From contig NC_087066.1 of NCBI RefSeq assembly GCF_963678635.1, positions 59,228,312-59,292,311 on the forward strand: a stretch of DNA of 64,000 bases. The letters run 5' to 3'. Under the pieces are notes generated by a model. It was given only the letters and a program-made list of their open reading frames with translations. It searched no databases and was not told where the DNA came from. The stretch is from Symsagittifera roscoffensis. Taxonomy: Eukaryota > Xenacoelomorpha > Acoela > Convolutidae. The position numbers were made by a program, and so were the translations under genes. Each line of letters opens with the position of its first letter. Position 1 is the stretch's first letter. Of the stretch, positions 32,735 through 42,861 are shown piece after piece.

Positions 32735-33355
32735 AACTTGCTAAATTTCGTCAAACGAAAAGATTGAAGAAAATGGAGAGATTTTAAAATAACGCCCCAA
32801 AGAGCGAACAAGATGACGAAAGAGTCGTTAAAGAAAAAAAGACAATTCGTGACGTCACATTTCCGAGAAAGGTAAAAACGACTGTTTTTGATAAGGAGAA
32901 AATCAGAACAAGCTTTATTGGACTGACGAGAAGTCGGAAAACCGTAATAAAAAACTAACACAAAACTCTAACACAAACGGAAAATTGTAATACTTAGTTG
33001 AGTTGTCACCATGATATGTATTTTTAAACAGTTTTGAGCAGCAATGTCTGAAAAATTGCAAAAATTGGTCGAACGAAAAGATAGAAGAAAATTGAGAGAT
33101 TTTTTGTATAATGCCACAAAAAAAAAAAAACTGGATGGTGAAAAAGTCGTTAAGGAAAGAAAAAAACAGTTCTTGAAGTCTGATTTCCGAAAAATGTAAA
33201 ATCGAAGAAGAAAATCAGAACAAATTTTATTGGACTGACGAAAAGTTGTACAACCGTAGTAAAAAATGACACAAAACGCTACCGTTAAAATTTTTGTGTT
33301 ACTTAGTTGGGTTGTCACCATGATATGTATTTTTAGACAGTGCTGAGCAGCAATG
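32735..33355. repeat. tandem duplication, two units of about 315 bp
   Basis: Both units share CGAAAAGAT(T/A)GAAGAAAAT, AGTCGTTAA(A/G)GAAA, AATCAGAACAA, TTTATTGGACTGACGA and ACTTAGTTGAGTTGTCACCATGATATGTATTTTT. Unit 1 contains the palindrome TGACGTCA (about 32851). The second unit ends at the gag-like remnant. Confidence 0.75.
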
Positions 33356-33830
33356 TCTTTTCCGATCAATCCACCCTGGCTGACCAAAAATGCTCATTGC
33401 CACTTGTTACGCTGAGTCAAATGAGTGGGGTGCTTGAAAATTTTGGCATTAAAACTCTGTTATCGTGCAGTTGTTTTTTTGTATTTTGTTGTAACATCTG
33501 TCTAAAATCATCCATGATGTCGTCTTGTTCATCTTGTATTTCAGTGAAGCAGTTGATGAGATCTTCTGATGTAGCGTGATCAATTATGTGGTCAACAAGT
33601 TAGGTAGTGGCGTCTTCCGAATTCCTGAGTATTTTCATCATCTCTGTCTCTGAATCAGCTATGCTATATTTCAAGTTTAAATTAGATGTGGCTTTTCTTA
33701 CTCGTCTAAAGAGGCGCTCTAGTTGCGCGATGAGGTTTCTCGGAAAAAGAGTTGTTTTGTTGGGCATGGCTAGCTTGGTAGAGATTATTGACTTTGTCCT
33801 TGCACTTGTCGTTGTTAGTCGTGTCTAGTC
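33356..33830 (-). pseudogene. possible BEL/Pao-like gag N-terminal fragment
   Basis: A minus-strand frame of about 150 codons, with two stops, starts MPNKTTLFPRN and reads LIAQLERLFRRVRKATSNL, then an acidic helical stretch (FTEIQDEQDDIMDDFRQML) and VLMPKFSSTPL. A coiled, acidic helix followed by a LPK-F-type motif is the layout of BEL/Pao gag proteins. The match is to pattern only. No pol is nearby on this strand. The opposite-strand frames over the same bases look like shadows. Confidence 0.3.
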
Positions 33831-34508
33831 GTCATTTGAACCTACTCTTATTGTCCTTGTCCAAGGTAGCTAGACCTAAGCTTCAAAAGAGCGAAGCAAG
33901 AAGAACAATGATGCGATATATAGTTTCAAAAAAAGTATAACGAAATGTAAGAAGCAAATGAAAGTCGCAAATGCTTGTAGCCAAAATTTTCCGATACTCA
34001 GACAAGCGGAAAATAAAATAAACCAGCAGTAGATTTAACGTCCCTGTAACAAAAAAAGCTAATTGGGTAGAAATTTTGAACAAGCTTTGTTTTAATCTTA
34101 AGCAACTGCAAAATTAAGACAAGACAAAGCAGCTGAAGATTCAATTGGTTGAGCTAGGGCGAGTTTCTGGCTGTTTATCGATGTATCCTTTTGTAGCTTA
34201 GACAATGCATTGAGCCCTTTCTTTTTTTAACTTTAAGTTGAATATCACTTAGTTGATTGCACCTGATAGTTTTTTCTGTTTGGCTTTTCCCCAATTTTGT
34301 ACTTGCTGTGATCTAGTTTTTTGTTTGTTTATCGAAATTTTACTGTGTGCATATGAAAATTTGAAGTCGTCTAAGATCCTTGTCATTTTTCAAAGTGGCT
34401 TTTAACAAATATTATACCCAGATTAAGGCCTGCGACATAATTTTAGACTTTCAAAGTCTGAACATTTCCAATTTTGGTCGCGAAGCTCTACTAATACCCA
34501 ACTTATTT
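33831..34508. other. no gene seen
   Basis: Unremarkable AT-rich intron sequence leading into the 152-bp tandem array. Confidence 0.4.
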
Positions 34509-34964
34509 GCGACAGTCTGGAAGTACGAAAAATCTATCGCGATAGTCTAATCAAAATAATCGCAGGCTCGGCTCGGGTGCTGACAGCGCAACGCTCATTG
34601 TTAGGCGCAGTGCAGTGCGTGGCGAGGTATCCAGCTTTGAAACTCACTCCAAATTTAATTGCGACAGTCTGGAAGTACGAAAAATCTATCGCGATAGTCT
34701 AATCAAAATAATCGCAAGCTCGGCTCGGGTGCTGACAGCGCAACGCTCATTGTTAGGCGCAGTGCAGTGCGTGGCGAGGTATCCAGCTTTGAAACTCACT
34801 CCAAATTTAATTGCGACAGTCTGGAAGTACGAAAACTCTATCGCGATAGTCTAATCAAAATAATCGCAAGCTCGGCTCGGGTGCTGACAGCGCAACGCTC
34901 ATTGTTAGGCGCAGTGCAGTGCGTGGCGAGGTATCCAGCTTTGAAACTCACTCCAAATTTAATT
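34509..34964. repeat. minisatellite, three 152-bp units
   Basis: Unit starts are at 34509, 34661 and 34813. The units are nearly identical and include the perfect palindrome CTATCGCGATAG and a GC-rich half (GGCTCGGGTGCTGACAGCGC, GGCGCAGTGCAGTGCGTGGC). The length is not a multiple of three, so reading frames through it are accidental. Confidence 0.95.
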
Positions 34965-35380
34965 GACGCAAGCTAATTGTTCATAATACTTCTCTATGTT
35001 CGCTTGTGGTATATGTGCTGTGTGAAGTGTGTGCCATTAGAACTGGTTTTTCTTTTTTGAAAAAAATAACGAGTGTTGCTCTTTTTATCTACTCTTGTTG
35101 CTGAAAGAAACTAGTATTACCTTAATTTTTCATATTATGACTAGAAATGAGTTAAATGTGGAAGTTTTGAGTTCTAACCTAGAAAATTTGAAAAACTATT
35201 AATTTTGAGTTTTTTGAAAAGCCATATCTTCTTCCAAAAACATCAAGATTTACAAAGAGATGTTACCTTTAAAAGACATAAAATTTGTGTGGAAAATGTA
35301 TTGTTTTTTTTTGCTCAAAATGTTTGTTGATGAACCTGTTCTTCTGCCAAATCTGGAATTTTTTGTTCATATAAACTGAC
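34965..35380. other. no gene seen
   Basis: Intron sequence between the minisatellite and exon E6. Confidence 0.4.
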
Positions 35381-35686
35381 CTGGTGACTGTTTTCTTTAG
35401 CTGGGGACCAATATATTGCAGAATCGGTCGGAAATATATCATCCGCTGGCCAGGTATGGGTGATGATGGTAGGCTGTATGTTTTCCGGAAACTCCCAAAG
35501 CCGTGTGAGCCAGACCAGTGTTCTGGTACTTGCAGGGTAATAGGGTGCTTCGGGTGAGTATATATCGTGAAATGGGGTTAGTTTTATGTAAAAACCGTTC
35601 AAAGGGGTCTCTACGCCATAAGAGATTGCTTGCACGTAGTAGTCGTACATATGTCCGGGTTCGAACCAATCTGGTGGATTGTAACT
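35381..35686 (-). CDS. FN3-gene exon E6
   Basis: Acceptor TTTTCTTAG|AGT and donor CACCAG|GTCAGT bound exactly 102 codons, phase 0 at both ends. It encodes SYNPPDWFEPGHMYDYYVQ (FN3 E-F strands with Pro-Gly and the conserved Tyr), then ISYGVETPLNGFYIKL, and a second stretch with TLVWLTRLWEFPENIQPTII. The latter is the Trp-containing strand B-C of the next FN3, ending SPAKENSHQ. The protein is extracellular in type. A frame extending past the donor to 35315 is intronic read-through. Confidence 0.75.
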
Positions 35687-36639
35687 CTAAGAAAACAAAA
35701 AATAAATAAACTTGTTAAAAGTACTGCAATAATCCAACAATATAGATACTTATCATTGAACTAGCAGCAATTTGAGCAAGCGCAGAAGGTAACTCAACCT
35801 TTTTAAGCTCCGCTGAGAACTTTTTATTAACAATTTAGAGAAAAAAAAATATTAAACTTTTTCAATTCACGTATCTTGCATCTTATTATTATATTCTTTC
35901 AGAATTGTATACGAGCAAAAACAGGAGGAAAAAAAACAGATTTCCGAGACTTGAAAATACTTTTTTATATTGTTTGCTTAATTCAATTATTACAATGTAT
36001 TATTTTTGGGTGTACGCTTTTCTAATTAATGATTTTTTTACAAACTATCTCAATACTTTTTTACCAAAACAATTTGATGAAGTGGTTTCAATCAATATCT
36101 CTGATTTACTGCATAAGGTTGTATATAGTCTGTTTAGGCTCATATAAAAATATTTCAATGACATTAATACTGAAATTATTTATTGAATTATATAAAAAAC
36201 GTATTCGCACAGATATTAAATTTTTGTTATTTTTGTTGTTGTTGTTAGTGATTTTATTCTTCTGGTCGTATCGAGTGATTTGTCTAACTCTTGTTTTGTC
36301 ATTGAATTGTTCAATTTGTCATTTTCATGCTTTCTTCTGAAAACTTTAGAGAGTAACTTCAGCAGTTTGATACGTGTAATTCGTTGATTGAGCAAATTCC
36401 CTGCTCTTTTCTCACTGTTCTTACTTCTTGTATTTTTTTGAGGCGAAACGCAAATCGAATCAAAAAAATTTGTTGTATTTGCAAAATTTCTTAAGCGGTT
36501 TTATTGGCAGCTCCGTATACTAATACACCATTTGATTTTTTGGTTGTATAACCTGCCGGTAAATTTTAATGAGAACAGATGAGCTGAGAAACTGTCTTGT
36601 TTTAAAAAAATCAAAATGAATCGATTGCAATTTTTTCTT
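35687..36639. other. no gene seen
   Basis: T-rich intron. Long plus-strand frames here are Phe/Leu/Ile-rich and follow base composition only. Confidence 0.45.
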
Positions 36640-37260
36640 ATTTTTTTAATATGTTGGTTGAAAATAACATTTTGGTTCAAAATTTAACCCGGTCATATAA
36701 CTGCACTTTTTAGTTCTATCGTTTTTTGGTTCCACGTAAAATTTTTTTATTTTTTCTATACCATTGGTAATCATTATTTGTGTTTTACCTTTGTTTGCTG
36801 AAAGTTTTTTATTTTCCAACCAATCTGACATTATTTCCAAATCTACTCTAAGTTCTTTAATTTTAAATTGTTCCAAAATATTAGTGTTATCTGGATAATG
36901 AAAACATTCACTGTCCTTTGTTATATTGGGAAGATCATTGATTTAAATTTAAAAAAGCAGGGGACCCAAAAGAGAACCTTGAGATACTACACAATGAAGC
37001 TGTTGCTAAACAATTGTTTGAATAATGGTTTCTATTGCTGAGGTAGGATTTCCGTTTATTAAGAGGAACGCCTCTCATTCCGTTAAGGTGATTCTTGTGA
37101 GTAAGAATATTATGATCAACACTATTGAAAGCTTTAGATAGATCTAAGAGTGTGCAGTGCGCCAAGTTATCAGTAATTTTTGCTTTCAATAAGAACCTGT
37201 AAAGTTTCCACAATAGCATCAATTGCATAATCAAAAAGTTTTTACAGGCTTGTCTATGAC
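36640..37260 (-). pseudogene. non-LTR retrotransposon reverse transcriptase fragment
   Basis: Minus-strand DLSKAFNSVDHNIL (about 37160-37110) is reverse-transcriptase motif A. GMRGVPLNKRKSYLSNRNH (about 37090-37035) is the following conserved loop. LEIMSDWLENKKLSANKGKT (about 36840-36780) is the W...NKLSLN..KT region after the catalytic YADD. The YADD motif itself is lost in the broken middle. It is distinct from the relic at 21-22.6 kb and probably from a CR1/L2/Jockey-type element. Confidence 0.65.
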
Positions 37261-37335
37261 TTTTATTGCTACGAGTTCTCGCTTGCCTTAATGTGAACTT
37301 CAACACATGAGAACATACACACATACACAATTAAC

Positions 37336-37403
37336 CGCACGCACACACAACAACACACACAAAACACACACACACACACACACACTAACATATATGTGTA
37401 AAA

Positions 37404-37446
<43 letters not shown>

Positions 37447-37478
37447 TGCGTGCGTGCGTGCATGTATGCGTGTATGTG
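37336..37478. repeat. (CA)n / (TG)n head-to-head microsatellite
   Basis: A CA tract turns into a TG tract around ACATATATGT (about 37388-37398), so the two halves are inverse complements. A TGCG-rich decay zone follows. Confidence 0.95.
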
Positions 37479-37590
37479 TTTTTTATTGTTAATTTATAAA
37501 GATATATTAATTTATATGAACATGTATACACTTATATGTAACGTAATTAATTTAATATTTACGTAATTACATGTCTTTAGAGGTACTTAC

Positions 37591-37707
37591 TTGTTCTGAA
37601 ATTAACTCTACATCAGGGATGTTGCTGATGCCCGTGAGGTCATATGTATTTACGAGACGTTCTGTGCCGTCACCGGGATTCTTTGTTATGATCTTGATCT
37701 GCATCCA
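37591..37707 (-). CDS. FN3-gene exon E5
   Basis: The donor GAACAA|GTAAGT is clear and phase 0. The acceptor must be phase 0 to follow E4: GGCAAG|TGG (37707) and GATGCAG|ATC (37698) both fit. The exon encodes about 39 codons: WMQIKIITKNPGDGTERLV and TYDLTGISNIPDVELISEQ, i.e. FN3 strands C' to E. The upstream T-run ending in TTTTTTTTTAC could tempt an AC acceptor, but the AG choices suffice. Confidence 0.68.
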
Positions 37708-37824
37708 CTTGCCAACTTGCACCAGGTAAAAAAAAACATACTAAAACATCGAAAAAATTAAATACATTAAGATATGTACAAATAAAAAACATCAGGAGCT
37801 ACAAAAAAGAATATGGAATCGGAT

Positions 37825-38209
37825 CAAAGGCGGATCTAGGATTTTCTCAAGGGGTGGGGGCGGATTTTTAAAAAATTTCCGAAAATGTTGTCGACCTTTT
37901 TTTTAGGTCGACCAAATTGGTTTTCCGAGCTCTCCCAAAAAACTAAAAAGACCCTGGTTTGGCCAAAATCTCTGCGGTGCAGGTAAAATTTTAAAAAACA
38001 GGCAAAACAGCGTTTTTAGGCACTTTTTGGGAATTTTCGACCAAAAAATTGCGTATTTTTGGCGCACGCTCCTTTCAAAATTAGTATATATTGGCGCCAA
38101 AGGCGCCTTAAGAAAATTTTTGGGTCCGTCAGCCAAAAACGGATATCTCAAAGTTGTTCAAAGAAAGGACCTCCAGCCCCCCGCCCCCACTCCCCTAAAT
38201 CGGCCCCTG
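37825..38209 (+). mobile_element. hAT-like MITE
   Basis: Ends CAAAGGCGGATCTAGG and CCTAAATCGGCCCCTG (inverted, three mismatches). Flanks AATCGGAT and AATCGAAT form an 8-bp target duplication with one mismatch. Interior shared with 59728-60097 (GACCTTTTT, CTCCCAAAA, GGCGCC, AAAA(A/C)GGATATCTCAAAGT). Confidence 0.78.
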
Positions 38210-38716
38210 AATCGAATGTTTAGAATACCGGGAAGAAATAGGAGAAGGACTAATGTTAGGTTATGTTTAGCGTTTAGTCTTTTTTGATTGATAAACATTT
38301 TGTTATTAGATAGTTTTTCACAATTTTTGGAAGCTTTCAGATCGAAATGCAGATGTTAACTTCACGTCGAGTCAAAGTTAGTCCTTTCTTTAATCCTTTT
38401 TTGAGGGATATGTTGAATGAGCGCGACTATAAGAGAAGGGAGGTTTAATGAGCGAAATCTAAGAAAGAAAATAATCTGGGAACATTTAATTAGTTTAGTC
38501 CTTTATTAAGGCAATATGTATGTATAATTTGAAATTAAGACTTAAGCGATCTATTGAGAATTCGATTTTTGCTGCATTCTGATTAGCCAAAAAATCGACT
38601 TACTTAATCTACTTAACAATAACACCCCCTTTTCTTGAAATAGTTACTCATAGTCTCACATCATAGTATCTTAAGTAATACAATGAGAGTTAGACAGAAA
38701 AAGCCCATAGGTTTTT
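38210..38716. other. no gene seen
   Basis: Intron sequence without recognisable exons or repeats. Confidence 0.4.
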
Positions 38717-39091
38717 TGTTCCGACTTTTTTTAACAAAAGTAACGGAATATTTAGGGTCGGTTTGGTTTTTTCCTTCAGACAAATTACGGGTTGAAAGAT
38801 TGCCATTTTGGCTAATTTGGGACAATTAAGGCGCGATATATTTAATAAGAAATCGCTTCAAATTAGTTGAAAGAAGCATTTTTGCCATAATTGATTTGTT
38901 ACTAGAAGCGAAACTTATCACTTTGTACTGAATATGGCGTGTGGGGGGATGAATTTCACAAAATCTCAAATTAAAAAAAATTGTTTTATTTTATAACATT
39001 TAATTTTTTTTAAAGTTTTTACTGCTCCATAGACCTTAAAAGCCAGTCCTAACGTTCTTTCACGGCTTCGCCTTGATACCAACAGTCTTGT
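38717..39091 (+). mobile_element. HINE-like element, subfamily I, internally deleted (copy 6)
   Basis: Both ends are kept (TGTTCCGACTTTTTTTAAC and CTTGATACCAACAGTCTTGT), with about 150 bp missing after CAGACAAATTACGG. Confidence 0.8.
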
Positions 39092-39243
39092 TAAAATTTG
39101 AAGGTCTCTACTCTAAAAAAAATACCGGAGTAAAAAAAAGTCGCAGTTTTGGATTTCCAAATGAAAACTCGGGCGCATGAAAAGCTGCAAGTCTTTTCTA
39201 ACAGTTTCCCAATGAAATTCTAAAGCAAGGTTTATGAACAGAG

Positions 39244-39772
39244 ACAAGACTGCTCGTATCAAGGCGAAGCCCTGAATGTTCCGACTTCCTTTTTAAGGTC
39301 GATGGAGCAAAAACAAATTGAAAAAAAAAATTAAAAATAATAAAATAAAAATTTTTTTTTATTTCTATCATCTGAAAATTATCTCCGCACACGCTAAATA
39401 AAGCATGAAATGATAGATTTTGCTTCTAGTAGCAAACCAATTATGGCAAATAAGCTTCTTTCAACCACCAACTTGGAACGATTTCTAAGATGGATTAAAC
39501 CTCCTCTTACGCGTTAATGGCGCTAAATATATCGCGCGTTAATTGTCCTAAATTGGTCAAATTGGCAATCTCTAAACCCCCATAAATTTATGGAAAATGA
39601 TCACAGGTGAACTATACAATTTTTTAAAATTTAAGCTCAGGACAACAAAATGTTTTGAATGATGTAAAAATATTAAATCAAAAATGCCTAGTTACAAGGT
39701 CGAAATTCGTCTGAAGAAAAAAAGCACCCCGAGCACGAGTATTCCGTTATTTTCATAACAAAAGTCGGAACA
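39244..39772 (-). mobile_element. HINE-like element, subfamily I (copy 7)
   Basis: Full length in reverse, from ACAAGACTGCTCGTATCAAGG to AAAAGTCGGAACA. It lies 150 bp from copy 6 in opposite orientation and 15 bp from copy 8. Confidence 0.85.
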
Positions 39773-39787
39773 AAAAGACTTATAGAA

Positions 39788-40233
39788 TATCAAGGCGAAG
39801 CCATGATTGTTCCGACTGCACCCTTAACCAATATCGAATAGTTTTTGGGAAAAGAAAATATTGAAAAATTTTAATTTTTGCACAATATCAAAGATCAAGT
39901 GTAAAAAATTGAACCGTACGAAATAAATACGACAGATTAGCAAGCCTCATTTCAATTTGGAACGCTTTTGTTGTGCGGGATAGTTCGCCACGCATAAATA
40001 GTTCTCGTTACGCTTTCCGCATTATGAATGAAATCTTCAAAGCGCGCATAAATTAGTCGAGACTTATACAAAAAATGGTCAGAGGTTGATATTTTTACGT
40101 TTGATTTCAGGGAGCTGAAATCTTCAATAGGGAATAAGTGTTGATTCTGTCAAAAATGGTTAATTTAATAGTGATTAAAAAAAGTTACTCCGATCACAAT
40201 TATTCTGTTACTTTCGTTACGAAAGTCGAAACA
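39788..40233 (-). mobile_element. HINE-like element, subfamily II (copy 8)
   Basis: Subfamily-II interior in reverse (ATCGAATAGTTTTTGGGAAA, GTACGAAATAAATACGAC, GCGGGATAGTTCGCCACGC) ending GAAAGTCGAAACA. The very 3' end (ACAAGACTGCTCG) is missing. Confidence 0.75.
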
Positions 40234-40502
40234 ATAACATCCATTGGTCAAGAAAATATTTAAAATTTTATCAGATTGACTAGCTGCATTGGAGGCAGAT
40301 TTAACACTAGGTAATATCTATCTCTAAAGCTGTACCAATAGAACGGTTGTTTTTTATTCAAAATTCTCAATATGGTCGATTGGTTGTTGCATGTAGATTT
40401 TGAGTTCATGGAAAAATGTTAGATAAATATGAAAATGAGTAAGTCATTCGATTGCTTAGCTTGGATAAAACGCTACCCGCACTGATAAATTTGAATAAAT
40501 GA

Positions 40503-40836
40503 AAAGCCCTGAATGTTCCGACTGTTCCTTAATTCATATCGAATAGTTTTTGGGAAACTAAAATACTGAAAACCTATAAATTTTGGACAATATCAAAGTG
40601 TGACATGATGAGTCCTACGAAATAAAAACGACATAATTTAGTCCAGAACGTGAACACTTTCCAAAAAATAATCGGAGGTAAAATATTTTTTTTTTCATTT
40701 GAACTCAGGAAGTCGATATCTTCAATGGGGTATATAATATTTTTGTCGAAAACTATTTTTTTTCGATCGGCGAAAATTGACTGAATAAAAAAGCACGCCG
40801 AGCATAAATATCGCGTTTTCTTTAAAAGTCGAAACA
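40503..40836 (-). mobile_element. HINE-like element, subfamily II, truncated (copy 9)
   Basis: From AAAGCCCTGAATGTTCCGAC to AAAAGTCGAAACA, lacking the terminal CTGCTCG end and part of the interior. Confidence 0.75.
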
Positions 40837-41117
40837 ACAACAAAAATAAAACAAGTAATTTTGAGCACAATTAGGCTGAAATTTCGGAAATTGGCTCAAA
40901 CAGTCAAACACGCCGCAGAATCCAAAAGAGTATTGAAAAAAGTTTGCTGGCTGTCCGCAGTCCAGATTTTACATGTATTTGAGAAGATTACGCGCAAAAT
41001 GTTGATTCAGAAAATGCGATTCGAGCTATAACTTTTGGCCAATTGTTCTAAAATAAAGCAGAGATTGTTTTTGAAACCTCTCACGTCTAGCATAAGAATT
41101 TTGAAGCGACAACTTAC

Positions 41118-41373
41118 GAACTCATCACAGTAGTATTTCACATGCCAGGTGACATTTGGGATGTGGGCGAACCCTGGGTTTGTCTGCACCTCCTCACACT
41201 GATCATTCCAATTCTGAGGAACATGCTGGGGGGCGATGGGGGGAATTACCTCTTCAAATTTACTCGAATGGGTCAGTGCTTCAGTGTACCGGTCTGATTT
41301 GCTAGTGGAACTGATTGTTATCGTGTAGTTTTCCCCTGGCATCAGATCCTTGAAGCTGGTCGTCCGGCTCAAC
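41118..41373 (-). CDS. FN3-gene exon E4
   Basis: Acceptor ATCGTTTAG|G (phase 2) and donor GAGTTC|GTAAGT (phase 0) bound 256 bases. It encodes SRTTSFKDLMPGENYTITIS (FN3 E-F strands with the typical L.PG..Y.I.I), then a linker with VIPPIAPQHVPQNW, and strands A-C of the next domain (FAHIPNVTWHVKYYCDEF). It joins E3 in phase 2, giving an unbroken FN3 domain, and E5 in phase 0. Two Cys near the exon end (QCEEV and YYCDEF) may pair. Confidence 0.75.
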
Positions 41374-41495
41374 CTAAACGATAAATTTTTTAAATTTTTA
41401 AATGATTTGAAAATGATTGTAACGCCACAGTTTGATTTCCTTAAGTAGCCGGAAAACTTGAAAAAACTTGCTCAAACAAATTGTGTATCATCAGG

Positions 41496-41724
41496 GGCTG
41501 TATATCAAATTGTATATCAGCTCTTTCTTATCATCAGGGGCTGATATCTTTCGACCATTTTATCGGTCGACCAAATTGATTCTTGGAGATCTGTCAAGCA
41601 ACTATAAAAAGCCTATTTTGACAAATCTTAATGCACCGCAGGCAAATCTTTAAAGCGCCTTTAGAAAACATTAAGATCGGTCAGCCATAAATGGATATCT
41701 TAAATTAGTTCCAAAGGACAAACT
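41496..41724 (+). mobile_element. hAT-like MITE fragment
   Basis: ATCAGGGGCTGATATC, TCGACCATTTTATCGGTCGACC, CTATAAAAAGCC, CGCCTTTAGAAAA and AATGGATATCTTAAA match the interior of 59728-60097. The G/C-rich ends are lost. A short direct repeat (TCATCAGGGGCTG) precedes it. Confidence 0.55.
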
Positions 41725-42394
41725 CATCTGAAAAATTATTGTTCTCCGGAGCTCAAATGTGAAACAAATTGCGTCGGCGATCTTTTTGCGTAAAATTATT
41801 GTTCCGACTTTCGTAGCGAAATTAGCGTATTATTTGTTCTCGGGGGGGGGGGGTTTTCTTCAGACAAATTTCGACTTTTCAACTAGCCATTTTTGACAGA
41901 ATTTTTTTCGAAAGCTAGTTTTGTCTTGAGCTTAAATTTGAAAAGATAATTCACCTGTGATCATTTTTTGTAAAGGTATGGGGGTTTAAAGATTGTCATT
42001 TTGGCCAATTTGGGACAATAATTTGCGCTATTAACGCGTTAGCGAGATTTAATCTGTCTTGGAAATCGTTCCAAATTGGAAGCTTATATGCCAAAATTGA
42101 GTGTTAATAGCGAAGAAATCTATCACTTTATATGGTGTGTGGGGGGATGATTTAAAAAAAACCTCAACTTATTTTCCATCTCAAGTTATTTTCCTCAACA
42201 ATAAAAAAAATCCATTTTTATTAAAGTTAGTTTTTCTATGTTGTTACTGCTTCATAGAACTTAAAAGGCAGTCGGAGCATTCAAGGCTTCACATTGATAC
42301 GAGCAGTTTTGTTGGGGTTTGAAAAGTGGTAGTTTGGCGACTTTGGGATAATTAACACGCGATATGTTGCGTTGTTATAACACTCGTGAGCGGC
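41725..42394 (+). mobile_element. outer HINE-like element, interrupted
   Basis: 41725-41799 (AAAAATTATTGTTCTCCGGAGC ... GTAAAATTAT) and 42313-42394 (TGGGGTTTGAAAAGTGG ... CACGCGATATGTTGCG) are adjoining parts of one subfamily-I copy, split by the complete element at 41800-42312. Confidence 0.65.
41800..42312 (+). mobile_element. HINE-like element, subfamily I (copy 10), nested
   Basis: TGTTCCGACTTTCGTAGCGA to GATACGAGCAGTTTTGT, inserted between ATTAT and TGGGG of the outer copy, with no target duplication. Confidence 0.82.
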
Positions 42395-42401
42395 TGGTTA
42401 T

Positions 42402-42861
42402 TGTTCCGATTTCCGAAAAAAAAACTGACTATTTATGCTCGGCGTGGTTTTTTTTCATACAGTCATTTTTCGCCGATCGAAATAATAATTTTCAACATAA
42501 TTTTTTATACTACATTGAAGATTTTGACTTCATGAGTGTAGATTTAAAAAGATATAAAATATAAAATTAGCACATTGGCCACGTTCTGGACTAATTTATG
42601 CGCGTTTTGAAGAATTTGTTCAGATTGCTGAGAGCGTAACGCGAAATTTTGGCGAATTGTCCCGCACAACAAAATTGTTCCAAATTTAATTGTGGCTAGC
42701 TTGTCAGATTGGTCGTATTTATTTCGTACGACTCAACATTTCACACCTTGATATTGTCCAAAATTTATAGGTTTTCAATATTTTCTCTAAAAACTATTCA
42801 ATAGAAATTAAGGGACAGTCCGAACGATCAGAGATTTGCCCTGATAAACGAGCAGACTTGT
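42402..42861 (+). mobile_element. HINE-like element, subfamily II (copy 11)
   Basis: TGTTCCGATTTCCG to CTGATAAACGAGCAGACTTGT. It sits against the broken right part of the outer subfamily-I copy. Confidence 0.8.

Noticed and set aside
33340-33828. Plus-strand frames of 79 and 73 codons
   Set aside because: The minus-strand frame over the same bases has more protein-like composition; the plus frames are Ser/Leu/Phe-rich shadows.
34509-34964. CRISPR-like array
   Set aside because: Units are contiguous without unique spacers, and the genome is eukaryotic.
34615-34976. Two long plus-strand reading frames starting MRGEVSSFETHSKFNCDSLE
   Set aside because: They are translations of the 152-bp tandem repeat, whose unit is not a multiple of three.
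37269-37492. Frames of 61-64 codons rich in His-Thr or Cys-Val
   Set aside because: Translations of the CA/TG microsatellite.
37591-37740. AC splice acceptor after TTTTTTTTTAC at exon E5, hinting at a non-canonical intron class
   Set aside because: Two AG acceptors in the required phase 0 lie within 35 bases, and six other junctions of this gene use GT-AG.
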